This document shows positions 56,099-64,000 of a stretch of DNA of 64,000 bases, piece by piece. Source of the stretch: Isoetes taiwanensis (Eukaryota > Streptophyta > Lycopodiopsida > Isoetales > Isoetaceae); the NCBI GenBank assembly GCA_021234155.1, contig JAJEKV010000008.1, forward strand, positions 16,902,006-16,966,005. The letters are read 5' to 3'. The stretch's first letter is position 1, and every line of letters begins with the position of its first letter. Below the pieces are notes generated by a model that had not been told where the DNA came from, searched no databases, and saw only the letters and a list, made by a program, of their open reading frames with translations. The position numbers and the translations under genes are program-made.

Positions 56099-58264
56099 GT
56101 GCAGAAAGTACCGGGTTTTATACCTCAATGAATATTCTTCATAATGTGGTCGCCGCTTTTTTGAGAGTGCATTGGGCTCGTAGGATGAGGCAGCCCCTTG
56201 TTTTTCTTGTCGGATTTTGCCAAGGCTTATGACAAAGTCACCGGCGCTTGGCGAGATATGATGCAGCCTTTGGGTGCGGGCCTAGTTTCGGGGGAAACGG
56301 TTATGAAGCCGCACGGTTCCGCTAGGGCGACAAGCAGTGTTGTCGTGGTGAGACCTCTTCAATCTTCTCTCGTGGGCCGAGGCATTAGGCGGGGATGTCC
56401 GCTGGCCCCTTCCCGCTCACTATAGTGGCGAAGCTCTCGCAGCTTTTTCGTGGCAATTCGCCGACAATGTGGTGCAAGGTCTCCGCATGGATGATGGGTC
56501 GCAACAGTGTTTGCGAAATAATTTGGCGGATGATACATTCCTCTTTCTTCATGCGAGATGAGTCCAATCTCCGTGGCCCAAGAATATTTTGATGCCTTTT
56601 CTTTAGCGCCGGGATGCTTGCTTAACCGGGTCGGCGTTCGGCCATGTGGGTACCGGAGGAACCTCCTCCCGCGTGGTTGGCCGGGCTTCCCCGGGCTCTA
56701 ACACCGCCACATTACATAGCTGCCAAACTGTTAGGCATACCATTTGGCTTGGACATTAATGCTAGGGCAATTTGGGCGAGACATTACGTAATCTTAAGCA
56801 AAGATTTGAATTGGTGGAGGGGAAGTAAACTCACCATGGCTGGTAGGATTGTAAAGCCAAGCGCGCTCAGAAAGCACTCATGTTTACGCAAGCCTCCCGC
56901 ATAATCGGGCGCCAAAGTGTGGTTATGGAGTTGGATGACACCATTCGCAATTTTGTTTGGGGAGGGAATGAGGAGGGGCTACAAAGAAGGTCGATGGTGG
57001 AAGTGTGTGCGCCCCAAACAAAAGTGTGGGGCTTGGGTATGCTTGATGTGTCGTTGCACACGGAAGGTTCCGTGTCGAATTATCCGGCGCTTGCTGCGGG
57101 AGCAACAATCTCCGTGTTTGGCTCTGGCACCCGCCGCCACAACTCTATTGTGTTTAGGAAGCCGCCTATTCCTACCAGCTTGCCGTGGCCTGTTTGAGGA
57201 TTTGCGCCATTCCCTCATGCCGCCTTTTTTCTTAAGGGTCTCCGGCCCGGAAGGTGGTCAAGGTTCTCTTTTCATTGGACCCTCGGCGGGGTGCATGGTA
57301 GCCTCATCGCCTTTCTCCGGGTACCCTTGGACTCGTGATCTCCCTTGGCCTCTTCCTACACCCGGTAATTTCTGGCCACATGGATTGCCGCAGGGTAACA
57401 TCCATCCGTGGATCGTATTGGGAGGGTCATCCGCACCGTGTGGGACTTTTTAGGAGAGATTTGGCCTTGGGCGGTGGGACATACTGGACTTGGGCCAGAA
57501 TTGCCAATGCTATTCCATTGCGCTTGTCTTCTCAAGTCAATCGATTTGGAAGTCGATAGTGGACTTGATGCATCTCGGTTTGTAACATCGGCTTATGGGC
57601 TCCTAGCTTCAAGACACGTTGCCACCTTTCCTCGGATAAGTGGTCGCTTAAGCTTCGGGGAGTAAGTGGCCCGCCATGTGGAAGTGGGCGTGGAATACAT
57701 TGCCTCCTCCTAAAATTCGCACTTTTGTGGTAGATCTTGCAATCGTAGTCTCGGGGTGAATGTCCGGAGTCCACGTGTTCAAGCCTCGGTAGCGGAAACA
57801 TGCCCTTTATGTGGGAGGCGACGTGAGACCATTGAGAGCACCGCTTTGTCCTATGCACGAGGTAGGGGCAGCTTGGTCCCGGTGAGAGCCCTCTTTGGGA
57901 CTTCACTATGCGGTCGAAGATTCTCTTGGGAGTCTTTCCTAGCCGGTGGGCAAAGGCCAAGCAGCGTTTCATTTATGCGAGCTTGGCTTTTGTGGCTGAT
58001 TTGGAAAAGACAGAGAGCCGAAGGTCTTTCGAATCGAATCGGTGCTTAGCCCTTTTCGGTTGGTTCCGATCTTGAGGCATAAGTTGTGGCGGGGCTTAAC
58101 AAGTCTCAAGCTTGTCCAGCACGCATTAAGCGGAAAATTTGGTCAACATTCCTCTGCATTGTGGATCATGATGGGCACTTCATTTCTTAGCACCACACTT
58201 ATCATTGTACTTGATCGCATTCTAGTGGTTTAATATATTCTTATATTCTTCAAAAAAAAAAAAA
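56099..58264 (+). mobile_element. LINE G: 5'-truncated LINE with poly(A) tail
   Basis: Inserted between E's ILSRYC and NTCIGHW codons and ending in 13 A's (58,252-58,264). It encodes the last half of a plant L1-type ORF2: NILHNVV, DFAKAYDKV (RT motif A), GIRRGCPLAP (motif B), LADDTFLF codons near 56,522-56,545 (motif C), LLGIPFG...LTMAGRIVK, and a C-terminal ETCPLCGRRRETIE zinc motif near 57,800. GC content is visibly higher than in the surrounding copia DNA. It is a different LINE lineage from F, which has a microsatellite tail. Confidence 0.88.
56128..58010 (+). pseudogene. LINE G ORF2 (RT and zf-RVT part)
   Basis: Domains in order: RT palm 56,128-56,560, thumb/connection 56,640-56,890 (YIAAKLLGIPFGLDINARAIWARHYVILSKDLNWWRGSKLTMAGR), an FVWGGNEEG..RRSMVEVCAPQTKVWGLGMLDVSLH segment near 56,950-57,070, and a CX2C zinc finger near 57,795-57,860. 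At least six frame changes. The reverse transcriptase would copy the LINE's own RNA at the nicked target; this copy cannot. Confidence 0.8.
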
Positions 58265-58839
58265 CAATACCTGCATAGGCCATTGGCAGGCAGCAAAAAG
58301 GATTTTGAGATACCTAAAGGGTACAAGCAACTATGGTATAATGTTCAACTCAGGCAACTTAGAACTTCAGTCATTTTGTGACTCAGACTGGGGTGGAGAC
58401 CCTGATGAAAGAAAATCCATATCTGGATTTAATCTGTTACTAGGAGGTCGACCAATACCATGGAAGTGCAAAAAACAAAACTCAATCTGCAGAGGCTGAA
58501 TATGCAGCTACTACACTTGCAGCCAAAGAACTTTTGTGGTGTAGAAGACTGCTAAATGAATTAGGAATGACTCAGAAAGATCCATTAATTTTACAGTCAG
58601 ATAGTACAAGTTGCATTGCTATGACAAAAAATCATGTTTTGCATGAAAGGAGCAAACATATAGAGCTGGAGATGCATTTTATTCGTGATCTTGTGAACAA
58701 AAACATTATACAGGCTAAGTATGTTCACACTGAAAATCAACTAGCAGATATTCTTACAAAACCTTTGGTTGAAAACAGGTTTACCAAGTTGAGGAAGTTA
58801 ATAAATTGCAAGGATTATAATACAAAGGGAGAGTGTTGA
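58265..58839 (+). pseudogene. element E RNase H
   Basis: Resumes right after LINE G: NTCIGHWQAAKRILRYLKGTSNYGIMFN, FCDSDWGGDPDERKSISGF, PIPWKCKKQ, then after a small loss SAEAEYAATTLAAKELLWCRRLLNELG, QSDSTSCIAMTKNHVLHERSKHIELEMHF and ENQLADILTKPLVENRFTKLRKLI. The stop codon (TGT TGA) is made by the first bases of the 3' LTR. Confidence 0.88.
58822..58833 (+). other. element E polypurine tract
   Basis: ACAAAGGGAGAG immediately before the 3' LTR start TGTTGAAG. It is still part of the RNase H reading frame. Confidence 0.8.
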
Positions 58840-59453
58840 AGTATGATCATATTATAATCAGAGTAAATTTATCAGGGTGATAAACTGCCTATCTGGCTAG
58901 GTGGAAGATATCAAGGTCAGTTAAGCTATAAAGTAATAGACATTAAGCTTATACTGAACAGTGAAATAACTAGGGCAGAATAACTAGGGCAGTGGTTGAA
59001 GCAGTCGATTATCCAAGTGACCATTGACCTAGGTTATTGGAATTATTTTAATAGTTAAGTGTAAAGGTTGTGGTCGGTCAAATAAGAAAAGACCATAGAT
59101 GAAGTATTCAAATAGAAAGTTTTTGGAGCAAAACCGACGAGGAGACTATGGTGCCGATTTTGAATGGATCGGTGCCGACTGTGTATAAATATAAGAAGGA
59201 TCAAGAAGATAATCAAGTTGGTGTGTTGTTCGAATTCATCAAAGGATGAATGCTAGGGCTATCGAATAATTTGGTTCGATTTGTAAGAGCTTGACTCTCA
59301 CTATTGCTACAGTGAATTAATCAACATCTTTGCTACAGTATTTTCTCTTAACCATTGAATAATTCATATTGTAGAAATTATTGCATTGCAAAGGTTCATA
59401 AATATAAAGGGAGTTGTATCATCTAGACATTGTACTATCTAACTTTCTTATCA
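58834..59453 (+). repeat. element E 3' LTR
   Basis: 620 bp, uninterrupted, TGTTGAAGTATGATCAT to CTTATCA. TATAAATA box near 59,185. Compared with the split 5' LTR it shows scattered transitions, a few percent overall. It gives the uninterrupted site for LINE F (TTTGTAAGAGCTTGACT near 59,280). Confidence 0.92.
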
Positions 59454-60810
59454 ATTGAAACTATATTCTTTTCTATAATAACCCATTCAATTATAGTAGG
59501 GTGTGGTCTATAGTCTCAGGAACTGCATCTAAATCAAATCCCCCTAGAACCCCCTGTGATTGTGCTAAATATTCTAAAGGAAGTGCACCCCATACAACCT
59601 CGATCATCGGATCCCTCCATCCTACGGCCCAAACCGTATGTGAGGGCCTCTGGGTGCCCCTTGCTTTGATTATGGTTATTTGTGACTAGGGGTGCCTATG
59701 ATTTTGAAATATGAAATACAAGTTCGCCTAGGGTTTTGGAATATGAAATACGGGGATTCATCTCTATACGGATTCACCTAAGGTTTTAGAATATGAAATG
59801 CGAAGACTCGAACCCTATCAAAATAATCCAATATCATGAGAATGCTTTAACTAATGCAACCAACGAGCTAACTCGCTTATGTTTTCTAGCCCATTCAATT
59901 GTGTTAATGGTGTGGTTTATAGTCTCAGGAATGTGATTTATGCATCCACATCAAATTCCCCAGGAACCCCCTGTGTGATTATGCTCAAATTTCTAAACGA
60001 AGTGCAATCCAGACAACTTCAATCAGGGTCCCTCCATCCTACGGCCCGGAATGTTAGGGCCTCTGGGTAGCTCTCGTTTCGATTATGATGTTTTATGACT
60101 GGGGGTCCCTATGATTTTGAAATATGAAATACAGATTCACCTAAGGTTTTGGAATATGAAATATGGGGATGCATCTCTATACGGGTTCACCTAAAGTTTT
60201 AGAATATGAAATGCGGAGAATCGAACCCCTATTAATATTAATATAATCCAATATCCTAATAATAATGCTCTAACCAATGCAATCAGCGAGCTAACTCGCT
60301 TATTTTTTCTATTGAATCCATGTTTATTTTTCCTATAATAACCCATTCAATTGTATTAGGGGTGTGGTCCATGGTATCAGGAATGGTGATTTATGCATCC
60401 ACATCAAATCCTTCTGGAACCTCCTGTGATTGTGCTGCATATTCTAAATGAAGTGCACCCCAGACAACCTCGATCATTGGATCTGTCCATCTTATGGTCC
60501 AAATCGTATGTTAGCCTAATGTTTTAGAATAATGAAATATGGAGATTCATCTCTCTACAGGTTCACATGCGGAGACTCAAACCCCTACCAAAATAATCCA
60601 ATATCCTAATAAGAATGCTTTAACCAATGCAACTAGCGAGCTAACTCGCTTATTATTTCTATTGGATCTATGTTTTTTTTCCTCTAAAATAACCCATTCA
60701 ATTGTGTTAGAGGTGTGCTTCATGGTCTCGGGAATGGTGATTTATGCATCCACATCAAATCCCTCTGGAACCCCTTATGATTGTACATATTGTGACTTGA
60801 ATATTTAAGC
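59454..60810. repeat. 450-bp monomer array, right part
   Basis: Starts mid-monomer (ATTGAAACTAT..CCCATTCAATT), completing the monomer cut at 19,181. Monomer 6 starts at 59,639, monomer 7 at 60,054 (453 bp), and monomer 8 from 60,507 has lost its first part. Ends near CCCCTTATGATTGTACATATT. Confidence 0.85.
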
Positions 60811-62120
60811 AAAATCATGAGCATAATTAGTCCAATCACTCTTGTGTATAGTATGTGTTGTAGACCATATAACAAGCAAATAAGACATGTCATCTTGAGG
60901 TGCTTACTAACTTGTTTCCCTAGTGCTGCACTTATCTTATTCTACAAGCTATGATAAGGTTGCACGTATATTTGTTTTGGAAGGCGAAATTTTTGTGAGC
61001 TGAAAATTTCAGGCGAAATTTTCTGGTCACAAAAATTTGCCAACGAAAAAACAGGGACCCTGAAATTTTGTCCCTTTTTTTTTCTTTTCCTAAGCAATTA
61101 TCCGCGGGAAATATTGGCTTGCGTCGGTTAGAAGGGGACAAAGGGGGCCGACCGAAGGGGACGGAGGCAAAATATTAGATTGAAGATCTGGAGGCGGGTG
61201 GATCGACTGTGTTTTTATTTGTGAAAAAAATCTTGCTTTGGCCCTATAATTTCGTGGTCCCTATTTTTTCGTTATAATTTCGTGCACTATATTCTCTTTC
61301 AAAACACTGGCCGCTAGTAAAATGAGAATAACATCAAATTAGCTTACCCTTGTACGATTCAAATTTTTTGTTATATTTTTGATGTCCATGCTATGTTTTA
61401 AAGTAGTTGTTTTGAAACAATGTCATTTTTTTATTGCTCCACAAGCATTCCTCATTAAGATTAAATTAATGGTTAATTATCCCAGTGTATGAATTATGAG
61501 ATAATGACTACAACACATTCCTTTTCTTGGCATTTATTTGTATCCAACTTGGATTACGAGTTTTTTGCATTACAATGACCAAATTCCTTCGATTGTTCCA
61601 ATTTGCACTAACAAACATTTTCTTACATTAGTTTGTACCTTATAGTTGTTACCATACAAATAACTACAAATAAAGACATGTGAATATAGGTGCACTGTGA
61701 GTGCTTGTAGATGGCCCACTTTTTAAATACCTCAAGGGACAAGCCTCACACTCAGCACGCCCCATCAATTTTTGACCGATCAAATGGTGATAGATAGTGC
61801 GGGTTACGACATGTGGACCATCTATTATAATTCAACTACTCTTCAACAAACAACTTGTGTTTTGGAACATGTTCCAATAGTTCGCAGAAGGCACATAAGA
61901 AAATATGTTTCCAATTGTAGCATGTTGTCAAAGAAATATACCATTCCAAAGGACAATCTTGATTTTTTGTCTGTTGTACTTGTCTTTTACCACTTTGCGT
62001 TGTGACTCTTAATGTAATAAAGTTAATGATTCCTTCCACCATGACTTAAGTCTCTTGTAGATATGAAAGCAAGATAATTGTGTTGCACTGCTGGACCATG
62101 AAAATAAATTCATGAACTAT
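60811..62120. other. right flank, no gene recognised
   Basis: AT-rich, with frames under 80 codons and no family signature (61,772-62,005 is the longest). An imperfect inverted repeat GGCGAAATTTTTGTGA / TCACAAAAATTTGCC lies at about 60,981-61,041, with further GAAATTTTG motifs to 61,265. Confidence 0.4.
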
Positions 62121-62126
62121 ATACAA

Positions 62127-62260
62127 AAGAATAGAATAGAATAGAATAGAATAGTTTTTTTAACGTCCACGGAGACCATAGACATATTTACCTCTGCAAA
62201 GGTGCTTTTGAAACATAGAAGAACCCTGGTATCATAGTTCTCATTTAGAAAACAGAGATT
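62127..62260 (-). mobile_element. short 3' end of a LINE F relative
   Basis: (GAATA)n at 62,127-62,154 is followed by TTTTAACGTCCACGGAG at 62,157-62,173, the same 17 bases that begin LINE F's 3' end at 19,662-19,678. Similarity then fades over about 80 bp. This looks like a severely 5'-truncated insertion of the same family, on the minus strand, with a different microsatellite tail. Confidence 0.5.
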
Positions 62261-64000
62261 CTAATGGAGCTAAAGAATTTCAAATAGCTATTTAGATTGT
62301 TTGCTCGGAGCATAAAGGTCATTCAACCATTTTTCTTCTTTCTGTAGGGAAAGGGCATGAAAGTTCAGACCTTATTTAAGTGGCATTATATTTAAGTGGT
62401 TCAAAATAAGAGTACGCGCTTGAATACAACTTGGAGTGCTAACATCAGAGAAACTAAAATGATAATCACAAAGAAATTTAGGGAAGCCATGAAGCAAAAC
62501 TAGCAACATTTGGCCCTCTTATACAACAGCCTGACGCGTGAGGAAAACCAGTGAAATTTTAGGCCCTCCATCTGAGAAATAGTCAGGGCCTTTCTGGATC
62601 GCTTAAATAAAGCATTCTTACAATTGAGTAGATGCTTTGCATTGGCAAAGCTAGTCAAATTGAAGACTAACATATATGCATTTTTTTATCTCAACAGGCT
62701 TGTAGCAACATACAACAACATGCCCTTTGGGGCTTTGGAACAAGATGGGGCCTCCACATGTAACATATTGGAAGCTGTGATATTGTCTTATGTGCCTTGC
62801 TGAAATATGAGATAGGCTGGAGCTTTAACTTCTTGCGGAAACCATTTATCAATCCCCCCCCCAACAAAACATCAGGTCATTGAATCAACTACTTGGTAAG
62901 GTAGTTGCAACGGAGAACAATAATAAACGCGCGCATAGAAGGGGATAGAAATTTTGTCTCAACAGTTATCTTAGATCATAATGAAATTTCTTCTTTATAT
63001 CCAGTTATATTGATAAAAAATAACCAAGCTTTAGATGATATGTGGCTTATCGCTTTCTCCAGCGCTTTGGTTCAACTATCTAATATCTTAAAATATTGGC
63101 AAACCAGAAACTCAAATGAGTTTACATCCTTCAATAAGTGATGAAAGACGTCTACAAAACTTGCCACAAGCAATCAAAACTTGCAAAATTTTAAAAACTT
63201 GCTTCGATATGTAATGTGCTAATATGTACTTACATCCATGCATAACTTCCAAATAGCAATCTCAAACTATTAATTATGGCATGTCTCTCTATGAATCTTT
63301 GTAATGGCCTTTCCAGTGAACTACAACAGTTGTGCTAGATCTCTGTTATCAACACATAAGTACACAGACAAGAAATTAGAACACAAAGCAACATTAATTT
63401 TACCATGAATTGAAAGCAATAGCATGCTTTTCCTACACCAATCATCCATTTGACAGTCTATAGAAGTCCAAAGACTTCAACTTTTTATCACTGATCCTTT
63501 CATTTTTATTTGATGCTTAGCCTGAATGCCATGGGCTTAACTATAGACATGCTTTTGTATAAGCCTATTTGTGACTTTTTTAATGCTTTACTAGCGTCAA
63601 TTAGACATCTGGAAGAAGCAAATAACCCAAAAGTTTAGGCATTGGATGTGTTGATCCATTATACAGAGCGCCCACTGAGTCACTGCTAGTCATAGCAGTC
63701 AATGGTCTAATGGTAGCATGCAAGAATTGCATATGGATATAGCAACATATAAAGAAAAAATGAAAGAGAGACACTGAAGCAAGGAACTCCACAACTATTG
63801 TAAATAACTATACTCGATGCCAATATCCTGTTTAGGCTTTTTTGCATGATTTTGAAGCCAAATCTGGAGCAGATATGATGCTTGCAACCTGTGGCAAACT
63901 ATTTTTATATCAAATCCATGGAATATTCTATCTCAAACTTCAAAGCAAGCTCCACTTCCGTGTTTTCTAAAATGCAATAATTACATCTTGCCTTCTCTCT
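62261..64000. other. right flank, no gene recognised
   Basis: Contains a 78-codon frame at 62,905-63,141 and a 63-codon minus frame at 63,601-63,792, neither with a recognisable domain. No repeat match to the rest of the window noticed. Confidence 0.4.

Larger units (their letters stand above)
19182..59453 (+). mobile_element. element E: copia retrotransposon expanded to 40 kb by nesting and duplication
   Basis: The 5' LTR starts at 19,182 (TGTTGAAGTATGATCAT) and the 3' LTR ends at 59,453 (CTTATCA). Flanks are GTTGA (19,177-19,181) and ATTGA (59,454-59,458), a 5-bp target duplication with one change. The interrupted monomer of the 450-bp array resumes right after it. E's own parts are 5' LTR (two pieces), gag and protease (22,905-24,070), integrase (24,101-24,949 then 54,567 on), RT (55,230-56,098), RNase H (58,265-58,839) and 3' LTR. 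LTR pairs differ at a few percent, so E is older than the elements in it. Confidence 0.88.

Noticed and set aside
56867-57218. Antisense frames inside LINE G
   Set aside because: Shadows of the plus-strand ORF2 in GC-rich sequence; the plus strand carries the RT and zinc-finger signatures.

Overview
This window looks like a transposon-dense stretch of nuclear DNA from a land plant. The evidence is several Ty1/copia retrotransposons, two kinds of LINE, a CACTA-type MITE, a MULE-like MITE, primer sites that fit plant initiator tRNA-Met, and a broken plant-type MHK/RCK kinase. Nothing prokaryotic is present. The species cannot be fixed from the sequence; a large-genome plant such as a fern, lycophyte or conifer is plausible but not shown. 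I see no convincingly intact host gene.

Layout. Positions 1-10,900 are AT-rich flank with a decayed intronless kinase pseudogene (split by a MULE-like MITE), a long (TA)n tract, two diverged copies of an unclassified repeat, and a minus-strand fragment of an unknown protein. From 10,908 to 19,181, and again from 59,454 to 60,810, lie monomers of a tandem repeat of about 450 bp. This array was the landing pad for the rest. Copia element A (12,510-17,753, TSD TTATT) sits in an adjacent repeat. Copia element E begins at 19,182 and ends at 59,453, with near-identical flanks GTTGA/ATTGA.

E is stretched to 40 kb by nested insertions. LINE F lies antisense in its 5' LTR. Copia element C (TSD AGTCT) lies in its integrase. 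A fragment of copia element D, with a 195-bp CACTA MITE in the sequence to its left, lies in C's 5' LTR. A 5'-truncated LINE G with a poly(A) tail lies between E's reverse transcriptase and RNase H.

Two duplications are superimposed. A unit of about 1.54 kb (24,355-27,505) repeats part of E integrase, the C LTR and foreign sequence. A unit of about 19.4 kb is then repeated head to tail: 16,233-35,678 (copy P) and 35,679-55,087 (copy Q). The junction has a 5-bp TTGAA microhomology, inside two unrelated pol genes. From 60,811 to 64,000 the right flank has no recognised gene, only a short LINE 3' end.

The main warning for users concerns the reading frames. P and Q differ mostly at CAG and CTG trinucleotides, in patches that alternate between copies. 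Many apparent frameshifts and stops are therefore probably systematic base-calling or polishing errors at CHG-methylated sites, not evolutionary decay. The 19.4-kb duplication itself needs read-level support before it is believed.
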